A stretch of 64,000 bases of DNA from Eubacterium sp. (GCA_024690665.1 JAILOU010000032.1:62001-126000), one strand, 5' to 3'; shown: positions 42,405 through 51,650, counted from the stretch's first letter. Translations and numbers: made by a program. Notes: generated by a model not told the origin, from the letters alone.

Positions 42405-43760
42405 ATGAAGGATAAAAAAGTATTAGTATACGGAAGCGGAATAAGTGGTATTGCTGCCAGTGCCTTACTTTTAAGACATGGTGCGCAAGTATTTCTTTAT
42501 GATGAAAATGAGAATAAAGTAGCTGCAGAAATTGCAGAGACGGTAAAAGGGCTTGATGAACAGCATGTTGTACTGGGTGAGCTTACCGATGCGTTTATTA
42601 AGACGCTGGATTTTGTCGTGTTAAGTCCCGGAGTACCGCTGGACAATGACAATGTTCTTCACCTCAAGCAGCAGGGCCTTCCACTTTGGGGAGAGATTGA
42701 GCTTGGATATTATTTTGAAAAGGGACGCGTACTTGCAATTACGGGAACGAATGGCAAGACGACGACGACAGCGCTTCTTGGCAAAATTATGGAAGCTGCC
42801 TGCAAGCATTCGTTTGTTGTCGGTAACATTGGAATTCCGTATACATCAATTGCGGATCAAACCCTCGATGATTCTGTAACAGTTGCAGAAATCAGTAGTT
42901 TTCAGCTTGAGACAGCGATCGATTTTAAACCACAGGTCAGTGCGGTACTTAACATAACGCCGGATCATCTGAACCGTCATCATACCATGGACAATTATAT
43001 TGATGCGAAGATGGCGATTGCCAAAAATCAGACGGCATCAGAATTTATGGTTTTAAATTATGAAGATGAAGAACTTCGTAAGAGAGCGCAGCAGGTTAAT
43101 GCCAGGGTTGTCTATTTTAGTTCCAAACGTCGTCTTGAAGAAGGCGTTTATATGACCGGAGATCAGATCTTCCTTAAGATTGGGGACGACTATGAACTGA
43201 TCACCAAGGTGCAGGAGCTTAAATTGATCGGTAATCACAATTATGAAAATGTAATGGCAGCAGCTGCCATGGCATATTGTGCAGGCGTTCCGGTAGAAAC
43301 GATTTCGGAAGTGGTAAAGGAATTTACCGCAGTAGAACATCGCATTGAATATGTAGATACTGTAAAAGGGGTTCGTTATTATAACGATTCTAAGGGAACG
43401 AATCCGGATGCTGCAATTCAGGCAATTAAGGCAATGCAGTGGCCGACCTGTCTGATTGGCGGTGGATATGACAAGCAGTCAGAATACGAGGAATGGATTG
43501 GAAGCTTTGATGGCAAAGTGAAAAAACTTGTATTAATCGGACAGACTGCAGATAAGATTGCGAAAACAGCAGATAAGATGGGATTTAAGGATTATGAATT
43601 TGCAGAAACTTTGGAAGAAGCCGTGAAGATCTGCGCTGAAAATGCGCAGCCGGGCGATGCGGTATTACTTTCGCCGGCATGTGCGAGCTGGGGAATGTTT
43701 GATAATTATGAACAGCGCGGCGATCTATTCAAAGAGTTTGTAAAAGAAATGAAGGGGTAG
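42405..43760 (+). CDS. murD: UDP-N-acetylmuramoylalanine--D-glutamate ligase
   Basis: A 451-residue Mur ligase adding D-Glu in the cytosol. It has an N-terminal Rossmann domain (VLVYGSGISGIAASALLLRH), ATP loop GTNGKTTTTALLGKI, EISSFQLET, NITPDHLNRH, and VRYYNDSKGTNPDA. The murE and murF genes usually found nearby are absent from this window. Confidence 0.97.
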   Translation: MKDKKVLVYGSGISGIAASALLLRHGAQVFLYDENENKVAAEIAETVKGLDEQHVVLGELTDAFIKTLDFVVLSPGVPLDNDNVLHLKQQGLPLWGEIELGYYFEKGRVLAITGTNGKTTTTALLGKIMEAACKHSFVVGNIGIPYTSIADQTLDDSVTVAEISSFQLETAIDFKPQVSAVLNITPDHLNRHHTMDNYIDAKMAIAKNQTASEFMVLNYEDEELRKRAQQVNARVVYFSSKRRLEEGVYMTGDQIFLKIGDDYELITKVQELKLIGNHNYENVMAAAAMAYCAGVPVETISEVVKEFTAVEHRIEYVDTVKGVRYYNDSKGTNPDAAIQAIKAMQWPTCLIGGGYDKQSEYEEWIGSFDGKVKKLVLIGQTADKIAKTADKMGFKDYEFAETLEEAVKICAENAQPGDAVLLSPACASWGMFDNYEQRGDLFKEFVKEMKG

Positions 43761-43763
43761 CAG

Positions 43764-44879
43764 ATGAGTCGCCGAAAAGCAGAAGGCAGAGTTCGTACAA
43801 CAAAATATTTTGATTACACCTTACTGTTTTTGATTATATTCATGCTGGCATTTGGTCTGGTCTTACTGTATTCGACCAGCTCTTATGAAGCTATGAATAA
43901 ATTTGGTGATTCTACTTATTACCTGACGCATCAGCTTCGTAATATGTTTCTGGGTCTGATTTTGATGGTTGTTTTTATGGCGATTGATTACAGGCGATGG
44001 AAGAAACTGGTGCTTCCTGTTTATGTGTTATCGCTTTTAGCGTGCGGCGCAGTTATCTTCTTTGGAGAAGAATACAACGGTTCTAAGCGCTGGCTGGATA
44101 TCGGAGGGATTCAGTTCCAGCCATCAGAGGTTGCGAAGATTGCCATTATTGTATTTATGGCACTTGTCATCAGCAGAAGACCGAATTCGCTTGGGACATT
44201 TAAGAACTACTGCAAGATGATCGCCTTTGCCGTGCCACTTGGTGGAATTGTTGCGGTCAGTAACTTAAGTACTGCGATTATCATCATGGGAATTGCGATG
44301 ATTATGCTGTTCGTGGCAGGTCCGAAATCACGATACTTTATCAGTCTTATGGTAGTCGGTGCCGTTGCCGTTATTGTGATGATTTTAGCACAGGGTTATC
44401 GTTCATCCAGAATTGGGGCCTGGCTTCATCCGGAAGATTATGACAATGGTTATCAGACTTTGCAGGGATTATACGCAATCGGTTCGGGTGGGCTGTTCGG
44501 TAAGGGACTGGGCGAAAGTGTGCAAAAGCTTGGAAGTGTTCCGGAGGCGCAAAATGATATGATTTTCTCTATCATATGCGAGGAACTTGGAATCTTTGGT
44601 GCGATCTGTGTCATTTTGCTGTTTGTTCTGATGCTTTGGCGCTTTATGTTTATTGCAAATAATGCGAAAGATTTGTTTGGCTCTATGATTGCAGTTGGCG
44701 TATTTGCGCATATTGCACTTCAGGTTATTTTAAATATCGCGGTTGTGACCAACACCATTCCTAACACCGGTATCATCCTGCCGTTTATCAGTTATGGTGG
44801 TACCTCGCTTATCTTTTTGATGGCGGAAATGGGATTGGTACTGAATGTCTCGCGAAGTATACGAATCGAGGAACGATAA
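43764..44879 (+). CDS. ftsW: FtsW-type SEDS glycosyltransferase
   Basis: A 371-residue polytopic SEDS protein that polymerises septal peptidoglycan with its PBP. Typical segments are GLVLLYSTSSYEA, NGSKRWLDIGGIQFQPSEVAK, the loop RIGAWLHPEDYDNGYQTLQ and the end NTGIILPFISYGGTSLI. It begins 3 nt after murD with AAGGGG as ribosome site. Cluster position argues for FtsW rather than RodA or SpoVE. Confidence 0.93.
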   Translation: MSRRKAEGRVRTTKYFDYTLLFLIIFMLAFGLVLLYSTSSYEAMNKFGDSTYYLTHQLRNMFLGLILMVVFMAIDYRRWKKLVLPVYVLSLLACGAVIFFGEEYNGSKRWLDIGGIQFQPSEVAKIAIIVFMALVISRRPNSLGTFKNYCKMIAFAVPLGGIVAVSNLSTAIIIMGIAMIMLFVAGPKSRYFISLMVVGAVAVIVMILAQGYRSSRIGAWLHPEDYDNGYQTLQGLYAIGSGGLFGKGLGESVQKLGSVPEAQNDMIFSIICEELGIFGAICVILLFVLMLWRFMFIANNAKDLFGSMIAVGVFAHIALQVILNIAVVTNTIPNTGIILPFISYGGTSLIFLMAEMGLVLNVSRSIRIEER

Positions 44880-44882
44880 CTT

Positions 44883-45632
44883 TTGATTAAGGAAGAACGA
44901 AGACAGGTACGAAAAAGAAAAAGAATAGGGAAAATCATTCTGGTGATTGCAATTGTGCTGGGTCTTCTTGCGCTCATTGTGTGGAAGGTCTTTACCGTGA
45001 AGACGGTTGAGGTTACCGGCAATGAATTATATTCGGATACCCAGATTTCCGAAAGTGTGTTAAATGACAAATACTCCTGGAATACTTTATATGTTTTTTT
45101 CAAATATAAGTTAACGGATACGGAAGCAATTCCATTTGTCGACAGTATGGAAATCAGCATGAAGATTCCACACACGATACAAATAGAAGTTTACGAAAAA
45201 GGATTGCTCGGCTATGTGACGCTTGAGTCGGAACAAGAGCAGTATGTTTATTTTGACAAAGATGGACTTGTCGTGGAAATTTCCAAAAGAGTCATTGATG
45301 ATGTTCCGGAGATTACCGGTTTGTCGATTGACAAGGTAACAGAGAATGAAACCTTGCCGGTTAACAATTCTCTTTTGAAAGATCTTCTTAATCTGACCCA
45401 GACTTTGAAAAAATATTCCATTACTCCGACGAAAATTAAGTGTACAGATGGCGGAGAATTTGTTTTGAAAATTGACAAGATAAAGGTTAACTTTGGGGGT
45501 GCAGACGATCTTGAAGACAAGATATTGCGGCTAAGTGAAATTCTACCAAAACTTGACGGCCAAAAGGGAACGCTCCATTTGGAAAATTATTCGGATCAGA
45601 CGACCGATATAGTGTTTGAAAAATCAGAATAA
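44883..45632 (+). CDS. ftsQ: FtsQ/DivIB cell division protein
   Basis: A 249-residue bitopic protein: basic N-terminus (IKEERRQVRKRKRIG), one helix at about 20-38, then a POTRA domain (VKTVEVTGNELYSDTQI) and beta domain. It starts at a TTG codon (44883); GAGG at 44868-44871 lies about 11 nt before it and no ATG is available nearby. It lies directly after ftsW; murG, common at this place in other bacteria, is missing. Confidence 0.88.
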   Translation: MIKEERRQVRKRKRIGKIILVIAIVLGLLALIVWKVFTVKTVEVTGNELYSDTQISESVLNDKYSWNTLYVFFKYKLTDTEAIPFVDSMEISMKIPHTIQIEVYEKGLLGYVTLESEQEQYVYFDKDGLVVEISKRVIDDVPEITGLSIDKVTENETLPVNNSLLKDLLNLTQTLKKYSITPTKIKCTDGGEFVLKIDKIKVNFGGADDLEDKILRLSEILPKLDGQKGTLHLENYSDQTTDIVFEKSE

Positions 45633-45669
45633 AGGTTGACAATTCGAATTGTGGAAAAAGGTCGAAATG

Positions 45670-45700
45670 GGCAAATTTACAGTTGATAAATTTGCCTTTT
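45670..45700 (+). terminator. Terminator at the end of the mraZ-ftsQ run
   Basis: GGCAAATTTA (45670-45679) and TAAATTTGCC (45687-45696), perfect arms with TTTT after. The loop contains the -35 box of the ftsZ promoter. Confidence 0.75.
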
Positions 45701-45711
45701 CATTATATTAT
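45683..45711 (+). promoter_or_regulatory. ftsZ promoter
   Basis: TTGATA (45683-45688), 17-nt spacer, TATTAT (45706-45711). It overlaps the loop and right arm of the terminator after ftsQ and gives ftsZ a leader of about 100 nt. Confidence 0.72.
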
Positions 45712-45727
45712 AGAGAAGTGTAAAAAA

Positions 45728-45766
45728 GTGTCAGGACACGTTAACTAATGGGATGCAGGGGTTAAC
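45728..45766. promoter_or_regulatory. Palindromes in the ftsZ leader
   Basis: GTGTCAGGACAC (45728-45739) is an inverted repeat, followed at once by GTTAAC (45740-45745) and a second GTTAAC at 45761-45766, 21 bp away (two helical turns). This spacing is typical of a dimeric DNA-binding protein site. No known regulator is implied. Confidence 0.4.
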
Positions 45767-45820
45767 AATAGGCGTGAAATGGCATAAAAATAGATAGTGT
45801 GAACGTAGGAGGGAATATCC

Positions 45821-47095
45821 GTGCTGGAGATTAAAACAAATGAGATGGACTCCGGGGCTAAGATTATAGTCATCGGTGTCGGAGGAGCAGGAAATAATGC
45901 AGTAAACCGCATGGTCGATGAAGCAATCGGCGGTGTTGAGTTTATTGGTATTAATACAGATAAGCAGGCACTTACGTTATGTAAGGCGCCAACATTAATT
46001 CAGATTGGTGAAAAACTTACCAAGGGACTTGGCGCAGGAGCTAAGCCGGAGATCGGGGCGAAAGCTGCAGAAGAGAATGCAGAAGATATTCAGGCAGCTA
46101 TTGAAGGCGCTGATATGGTATTTGTTACCTGTGGTATGGGTGGCGGAACCGGTACAGGTGCTGCTCCTGTTATTGCTAACATTGCAAAATCAATGGGTAT
46201 TCTTACGGTTGGTGTTGTAACCAAACCATTCCTTTTTGAAAATAAAGCAAGAATGAAGAACGCTGTTGCCGGAATCGAGAATCTCCGTGATACAGTTGAT
46301 ACATTAATCGTGATTCCAAACCAGAAGTTATTAGAGATTGTTGACAGAAGAACCACTATGCCGGAAGCTTTGAAGAAGGCGGACGAAGTTCTTCAGCAGG
46401 CAGTTCAGGGAATCACAGATCTGATTAACTTACCTGCACTTATTAATCTTGACTTCGCTGACGTTCAGACAGTAATGAAAGACAAGGGCATGGCTCATAT
46501 CGGTATCGGTATGGCGAAGGGAGACGAGAAAGCGATTGAAGCTGTTAAGCTTGCGGTTGAATCTCCACTTCTTGAGACAACCATTACAGGTGCCTCACAT
46601 GTTATTATTAATATTTCCGGTGATATCTCACTTATGGATGCAAATGATGCTTCTAGCTATGTGCAGGATCTTACTGGCCCTGGTGCGAATATTATCTTTG
46701 GTGCCAAGTATGATGAGACAATGGCGGATGCCGCAACAATCACAGTTATTGCTACCGGTCTTGGTGAGGAAGCTCCGGTTCAGCAGGAAGTTCCGGTTGG
46801 AAGCATCGCTGCGAACCTTGGTAATGTAACCAGCCAGATGAGATATACGAATACTCCCGGACAGGTAACGCCAAACAATGTTCGCCAGGCACAGACCCCT
46901 ACCGGTGGTTTCTTAAACAGATCAGCACAGACGACTACGCAGCAGACGCAGTCAAATGGTTTGTTTAGACAGCAGGCTCCTGTTCACACACAGCCTACTA
47001 CTTTAAATTCTATGCCGGAGGTTAAGAAACCGGAACCTACTGTTCCACAGAAGGATCTTAAGATTCCTGATTTCTTGAAGAATGCCAGGAAGTAA
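45821..47095 (+). CDS. ftsZ: Cell division protein FtsZ
   Basis: A 424-residue tubulin homologue that forms the division ring. It starts with GTG after TAGGAGGG. Features: [18 protein letters not shown] signature [19 protein letters not shown]-equivalent region, then a Gln/Thr-rich linker (about 330-405) and the conserved tail [11 protein letters not shown] that binds FtsA/SepF partners. It has its own promoter and terminator. Confidence 0.98.
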   Translation: MLEIKTNEMDSGAKIIVIGVGGAGNNAVNRMVDEAIGGVEFIGINTDKQALTLCKAPTLIQIGEKLTKGLGAGAKPEIGAKAAEENAEDIQAAIEGADMVFVTCGMGGGTGTGAAPVIANIAKSMGILTVGVVTKPFLFENKARMKNAVAGIENLRDTVDTLIVIPNQKLLEIVDRRTTMPEALKKADEVLQQAVQGITDLINLPALINLDFADVQTVMKDKGMAHIGIGMAKGDEKAIEAVKLAVESPLLETTITGASHVIINISGDISLMDANDASSYVQDLTGPGANIIFGAKYDETMADAATITVIATGLGEEAPVQQEVPVGSIAANLGNVTSQMRYTNTPGQVTPNNVRQAQTPTGGFLNRSAQTTTQQTQSNGLFRQQAPVHTQPTTLNSMPEVKKPEPTVPQKDLKIPDFLKNARK

Positions 47096-47112
47096 GATGA
47101 AAGATGAAGATG

Positions 47113-47141
47113 AGCAGTCGCAAAAGCGGCTGCTTTTTTTT
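47113..47141 (+). terminator. ftsZ terminator
   Basis: AGCAGTCGC (47113-47121) and GCGGCTGCT (47126-47134), one G-U pair, AAAA loop, followed by a run of T's. Confidence 0.9.
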
Positions 47142-47223
47142 GTTGGGGGGAGTGGGGGGGCGCGTGCATATCTGTCTTAAAATCCTGACACTCTTTGGGA
47201 TTCTTGTGCAACCGGCTTCGACA

Positions 47224-47401
47224 AAAGTGGCTGCCTCGCAATGCCGCTTTGTGTTTGGTTTTTGTTAGAGGTTTTATTGTGCCCTCAAGTGCTTTTGCAC
47301 TTGAGTTTTAAACAAATCGTCGTCAGCTTTCGGAAATAAATTTCCGCGCTGTCTCCGTTTTATTTAACTCTGCCGGTGGCAGAGTGCCCAATAAAAGACA
47401 G
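47224..47401 (+). ncRNA. Hairpin-rich intergenic region, candidate structured RNA or palindromic element
   Basis: The 400-bp gap between ftsZ and degV holds no ORF with a ribosome site but a dense set of stems. AAAGTGGC/GCCGCTTT is at 47224-47250. CTCAAGTGC-TTTT-GCACTTGAG is at 47284-47305 (followed by TTTT). CGGAAA-TAAA-TTTCCG is at 47331-47346, closed by CAGC/GCTG. CTCTGCC-GGT-GGCAGAG is at 47368-47384. TTTTATTG (47272-47279) can pair with CAATAAAA (47389-47396) to close a junction, or CTGTC/GACAG and TTTTATT/AATAAAA can extend the last stem to 47349-47401. I know no family that matches. Confidence 0.45.
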
Positions 47402-47422
47402 TGGCTATTCTTATAATTAAAG

Positions 47423-47452
47423 TTGAAATATTACATAATACAGTGTTATAAT
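47423..47452 (+). promoter_or_regulatory. degV promoter
   Basis: TTGAAA (47423-47428), 18-nt spacer, TATAAT (47447-47452), about 50 nt before the start codon and just after the hairpin-rich region. Confidence 0.7.
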
Positions 47453-47504
47453 GACAAGCGTCTATGGATAATCATTTAGACTATACTTGTGAGGAGATGA
47501 AGGA

Positions 47505-48377
47505 ATGGCGAAAGTTGCAATCGTTACAGACAGTAACAGTGGTATTACACAGGCACAGGCAAAAGAAATTGGTATTTCGGTATTGCCAATGCCGTTTTTT
47601 ATAAATGGTAAATTATTTTATGAGGACATTGATCTGACACAGGAGCAGTTTTATGCAAAGCTTGAAGGCGGGGCTGAAATCTCGACTTCACAACCGGCTA
47701 TTGCTGATGTGCAGGGAGTCTGGGATGAGCTTCTTAAGGAATATGATGAGATTGTTCATATTCCAATGTCTTCCGGTCTTAGCAGTTCCTGTGAGACGGC
47801 GCTTATGATCGCGCAGGATTATGATGATAAGGTGCAGGTTGTGAATAACCAGAGAATTTCGGTGACACAAAGAAGAAGTGCACTGGATGCATTAGAGCTT
47901 GCAGGTCGTGGCAAGAGTGCCAGGGAGATTAAGGAATATCTTGAGAAGACGAAATTCGATTCTTCCATTTATATCATGATTGATACATTAGAGTATCTGA
48001 AAAAAGGAGGCCGCCTGACTGCAGGTGCGGCAGCACTTGGAACCCTCCTTAAGATTAAGCCGGTATTGCAGATTCAAGGGGAAAAACTTGACAGTTATGC
48101 CAAGGCGAGAACCTTAAAGCAGGCGAAGAAACAGATGGTCCAGGCAATCACAGACGATCTTAAGAATCGATTTGACAGTGAAGATGGATCGGGCTGCTGG
48201 CTTGATATCGCGTATACGAAAGATATCGGACCTGCAGAGGAATTTAAAGCAGAAATTTTAGAGCAGTTTAAGGATGAAGGACTTGTGATTAATCCGTTGT
48301 CGCTTAGTATCTCCTGTCATATCGGACCTGGAGCACTTGCACTTACTGCAACAAAGAAACTGCCGGATAACATTTAA
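47505..48377 (+). CDS. DegV family fatty-acid-binding protein
   Basis: A 290-residue DegV-family protein, which binds a fatty acid and in Gram-positives can feed the fatty acid kinase FakA (as FakB). Typical segments: VAIVTDSNSGI, STSQPAIADV, IPMSSGLSSSCETALM, TLEYLKKGGRLTAGAA, and a final SISCHIGPGALALT. GAGGAGATGAAGG precedes the ATG. It is a single gene with a clear promoter. Confidence 0.93.
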   Translation: MAKVAIVTDSNSGITQAQAKEIGISVLPMPFFINGKLFYEDIDLTQEQFYAKLEGGAEISTSQPAIADVQGVWDELLKEYDEIVHIPMSSGLSSSCETALMIAQDYDDKVQVVNNQRISVTQRRSALDALELAGRGKSAREIKEYLEKTKFDSSIYIMIDTLEYLKKGGRLTAGAAALGTLLKIKPVLQIQGEKLDSYAKARTLKQAKKQMVQAITDDLKNRFDSEDGSGCWLDIAYTKDIGPAEEFKAEILEQFKDEGLVINPLSLSISCHIGPGALALTATKKLPDNI

Positions 48378-48388
48378 AAGAGGAATGA

Positions 48389-48417
48389 GACCGCTGTGAA
48401 GTTACTTTACAGCGGTC
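48389..48417 (+). other. Strong hairpin just before the MATE gene
   Basis: GACCGCTGTGAAG (48389-48401) and CTTTACAGCGGTC (48405-48417) pair over 13 bp (one G-U) around a TTA loop. There is no T run, and the MATE start codon is only 13 nt away. Confidence 0.5.
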
Positions 48418-48430
48418 AACTTATGTAAAG

Positions 48431-49765
48431 ATGACGAGAGATTTGACGGTGGGGTCACCACCAAAGATACTGGTGCAGTTCGCACTGCCACTTATGGGAA
48501 GCGTGGCGTTTCAACAATTATATAGTATAATGGACGGCATCATCGCGGGGAGATGCATCAATGCAGATGCGCTGGCGGCAGTCGGTGCGTCTTATCCGAT
48601 TACCATGATTTTTACGGCGATTGCGCTAGGGTTAAATAGCGGCGGCATGGTGCTGTGCTCGCAGAAATTTGGCGCAAGACAGATGGAAGAGTTTAAGACC
48701 GCATCGTATACTTCGATTATAACGGCGGTGCTCTTTGGCGTGATAGCAATGGTGGTGGGATTTGTCATCTGTAATCCGATGATGACACTTTTAAACACCC
48801 CGGCTAATATCTATGCAGATTCGGCGGCATATCTTAGGATTTACTGCGCGGGATTGATCTTTGTCTTTTTGTATAATATCTGCAATGGAATCTTTAGTTC
48901 GATGGGCGATTCTATGACGCCGTTTTTGCTGCTGGTTGTTTCGTCGGTTTCGAATATTGCGCTGGATGCGCTGTTTGTGATGGCGTTTCACTGGGGCGTG
49001 CCGAGTGTGGCACTGGCAACGTTGATTGCGCAGGCAATCGGTGGCGTCTGGGCGATTGTGATACTGATTAAGAGGCTGAGGAAGATGCATAGCGAGATGA
49101 CGCCGTTTTTCTCGGCAGAGATGTTTAAGAAAGTAGTGCTTGTTTCGATTCCATCGATTCTGCAACAAAGTTTTGTATCGGTGTGCAATCTGTTTATCCA
49201 GCGCTATGTCAATGGATACGGCTCGGCGGTGATTGCGGGGTATTCGGCGGCAATTAAGCTTAATACATTTGCAATTATGTTGTTTGGTTCGCTGTCGAAT
49301 GCACTTACGACATTTTCGGCTCAGAACTTTGGAGCCCGCAAGATGGAGAGGATTCGGCAGGGATTAAGATATGGAATCCTGCTGAGTCTGATATTGATCG
49401 TTCCGGTGACACTTTTATACGTGCTCGCGGGAGATCACCTTATGATGCTCTTTATGACATCGGCAAATGATGAGGCCGTTCATACCGGTCAGCTGTTTTT
49501 GTGGATTGCACCACCATTTTACTTTGTGTTGGTAGTGAAGGTGATGCATGATGCAGTGCTTCGCGGAGCAGCGGCCATGAAAACCTTTATGATTTCAACA
49601 TTTGCGGATTTGTTTTTGAGAATAATACTTGCCTACTGGTTTCAGTTTTACTGGGGCTCGACGGGCATCTGGCTGGCATGGCCGTTCACATGGGGAATCG
49701 GCATGGTAATAGCGGTAGGCTTTTACCGGCAAGGCGGCTGGAAGAAAAAACATATGAATTTATAG
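48431..49765 (+). CDS. MATE family efflux transporter
   Basis: A 444-residue membrane protein with 12 hydrophobic segments in two halves, normal for MATE exporters (cation-coupled efflux of drugs and other compounds). First-helix features are LPLMGSVAFQQLYSIMDGII, and the second half repeats IPSILQQSFVSVCNLFIQRY. The ribosome site is poor (TAAAG), and a strong hairpin ends 13 nt before the ATG, which may limit translation. Substrate unknown. Confidence 0.9.
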   Translation: MTRDLTVGSPPKILVQFALPLMGSVAFQQLYSIMDGIIAGRCINADALAAVGASYPITMIFTAIALGLNSGGMVLCSQKFGARQMEEFKTASYTSIITAVLFGVIAMVVGFVICNPMMTLLNTPANIYADSAAYLRIYCAGLIFVFLYNICNGIFSSMGDSMTPFLLLVVSSVSNIALDALFVMAFHWGVPSVALATLIAQAIGGVWAIVILIKRLRKMHSEMTPFFSAEMFKKVVLVSIPSILQQSFVSVCNLFIQRYVNGYGSAVIAGYSAAIKLNTFAIMLFGSLSNALTTFSAQNFGARKMERIRQGLRYGILLSLILIVPVTLLYVLAGDHLMMLFMTSANDEAVHTGQLFLWIAPPFYFVLVVKVMHDAVLRGAAAMKTFMISTFADLFLRIILAYWFQFYWGSTGIWLAWPFTWGIGMVIAVGFYRQGGWKKKHMNL

Positions 49766-49781
49766 AAAAGAGGTAACACAG

Positions 49782-50222
49782 ATGAGTAACAATGCATGGG
49801 ACGAATTTACAAATCCCACACACGGATTCATTAAGTATCTTGGGGTGCATATTGATGAAGTGAGACCGGGATATTGTAAGGGAACACTGAAGTTAGAGGA
49901 CAAGCATGGTAATCCGATTGGTTCAATTCACGGAGGCGTACTGTTTAGTATAGCCGATACGGTGGGCGGAGTATGCGCAACAGCAGGAGGTAGAATTGTC
50001 ACAACCGTAGATGCGGATATTCATTATATGCGCGCAGCGTACATCGGAGATACCCTTGTGACAGAGGCGCATGAAGTAAAATCAGGAAAATTGTTGTCGA
50101 TTGTAGAAGTAAAAAATTATAATCAGGATGGCAAATTGTTAACGAGCTCCACCTTTACCTACCACTATCTAAGTAACCAGATGGATGTGGATGTGGAACT
50201 TGAAAAATTAAAACAATTGTAG
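49782..50222 (+). CDS. Hotdog-fold (PaaI-type) acyl-CoA thioesterase
   Basis: A 146-residue hotdog protein. The catalytic signature is IGSIHGGVLFSIADTVGG, followed by TTVDADIHYMRAAYIGD, both typical of the PaaI/YdiI thioesterase group. AGAGGTAA precedes the ATG, 16 nt after the MATE gene. The acyl-CoA substrate is unknown. Confidence 0.88.
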   Translation: MSNNAWDEFTNPTHGFIKYLGVHIDEVRPGYCKGTLKLEDKHGNPIGSIHGGVLFSIADTVGGVCATAGGRIVTTVDADIHYMRAAYIGDTLVTEAHEVKSGKLLSIVEVKNYNQDGKLLTSSTFTYHYLSNQMDVDVELEKLKQL

Positions 50223-50300
50223 ACATTAATTAGTGATAGGTGTATAATTTTGTACGGCTTGTAATGAAAGCCAACAGCGAAAATGTAGGAGGTAACGAAA

Positions 50301-51581
50301 ATGGTAAAAGCAGTCGTTGGTGCAAACTGGGGCGACGAAGGTAAAGGAAAGATTACAGATATGCTTTCAAAAGAAGCAGATATTATCTGTCGTTTCCAAG
50401 GTGGTGCAAATGCCGGACATACAATTGTCAATGATTACGGTAAGTTTGCTCTTCATACCCTTCCATCCGGTGTGTTTTATGATCATACAACCAGCATTAT
50501 CGGAAATGGAGTAGCACTCAACATTCCGGTACTTTTTAAGGAAATCAAGTCAATTACAGATCAAAATGTGCCGATGCCGAAAATCAAGGTATCTGATCGT
50601 GCGCAGATCGTAATGTCTTATCATATTCTCTTTGATCAGTACGAGGAAGAACGTCTAGGCGGCAAATCCTTTGGTTCTACAAAATCAGGAATTGCACCAT
50701 TTTACTCAGATAAATATGCAAAAATCGGATTCCAGGTAAGTGAGCTTTTTGATGAGGAGCTGTTACAGGAAAAGGTGGTACGCATCTGTGAGACAAAGAA
50801 TGTCTTATTAGAGCATCTGTATCATAAGCCACTGATTAAGCCGGAAGAATTGTTAAAAGAACTTCATGAATATCGTGATATGGTTGAACCTTATGTATGT
50901 GATGTATCTGCATTCCTGTATGAAGCAATCAAGGAAGGCAAGAACATCTTATTAGAAGGTCAGCTTGGTTCCTTAAAAGACCCGGATCATGGTATCTACC
51001 CAATGGTAACATCTTCATCCACACTGGCAGCTTACGGTGCTATCGGAGCAGGTCTTCCACCGTATGAAATCAAGCAGATTATTACGGTTTGTAAGGCATA
51101 TTCATCTGCTGTAGGAGCAGGTGCATTTGTCAGTGAAATCTTTGGAGACGAAGCAGACGAACTTAGAAGACGCGGTGGAGACGGCGGAGAATTCGGCGCT
51201 ACAACAGGACGCCCAAGAAGAATGGGATGGTTTGACTGTGTGGCATCAAAGTATGGTTGTCGTATCCAGGGAACAACAGATGTTGCATTTACGGTACTTG
51301 ACGTACTTGGATATCTTGATGAAATTCCGGTATGTGTTGGATATGAAATTGACGGCGAAGTGACAACAGACTTCCCAACAACAGCCAAGCTTGAAAAAGC
51401 AAAGCCGGTTCTTAAGACACTTCCGGGATGGAAGAGCGATATTCGCGGAATTAAAGAATACGACAAGCTTCCGGAGAACTGTAGAAAATACATCGAGTTC
51501 ATTGAAGAACAGATTGGATTCCCAATCACTATGGTTTCAAACGGACCTGGAAGAAACGATATTATCTATCGTAATAAATAA
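50301..51581 (+). CDS. purA: Adenylosuccinate synthetase
   Basis: A 426-residue enzyme joining IMP and aspartate with GTP in AMP synthesis. Visible: GANWGDEGKGKITDML (GTP loop), FQGGANAGHTIV, ILLEGQLGSLKDPDHGIYPM, and TTGRPRRMGWFD. The usual Q-G sequence before the loop Thr is LEGQLG here, as in a clostridial subgroup. GGAGGTAA precedes the ATG. Ends at a terminator. Confidence 0.97.
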   Translation: MVKAVVGANWGDEGKGKITDMLSKEADIICRFQGGANAGHTIVNDYGKFALHTLPSGVFYDHTTSIIGNGVALNIPVLFKEIKSITDQNVPMPKIKVSDRAQIVMSYHILFDQYEEERLGGKSFGSTKSGIAPFYSDKYAKIGFQVSELFDEELLQEKVVRICETKNVLLEHLYHKPLIKPEELLKELHEYRDMVEPYVCDVSAFLYEAIKEGKNILLEGQLGSLKDPDHGIYPMVTSSSTLAAYGAIGAGLPPYEIKQIITVCKAYSSAVGAGAFVSEIFGDEADELRRRGGDGGEFGATTGRPRRMGWFDCVASKYGCRIQGTTDVAFTVLDVLGYLDEIPVCVGYEIDGEVTTDFPTTAKLEKAKPVLKTLPGWKSDIRGIKEYDKLPENCRKYIEFIEEQIGFPITMVSNGPGRNDIIYRNK

Positions 51582-51594
51582 AAAAGTATTAAGG

Positions 51595-51625
51595 GAGCGA
51601 AGACTTTCGGGTCTTTGCTCTTTTT
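51595..51625 (+). terminator. purA terminator
   Basis: GAGCGAAGAC (51595-51604 region) pairs with GTCTTTGCTC (51611-51620), one G-U pair, with TTTTT after. Confidence 0.85.
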
Positions 51626-51650
51626 ATGCGCTGTTTCACAAAAAAAACAC

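Noticed and set aside
48389-48417. Hairpin after degV as a normal intrinsic terminator
   Set aside because: No T run follows, and it lies too close to the MATE start codon; listed instead as a structure of unknown role.
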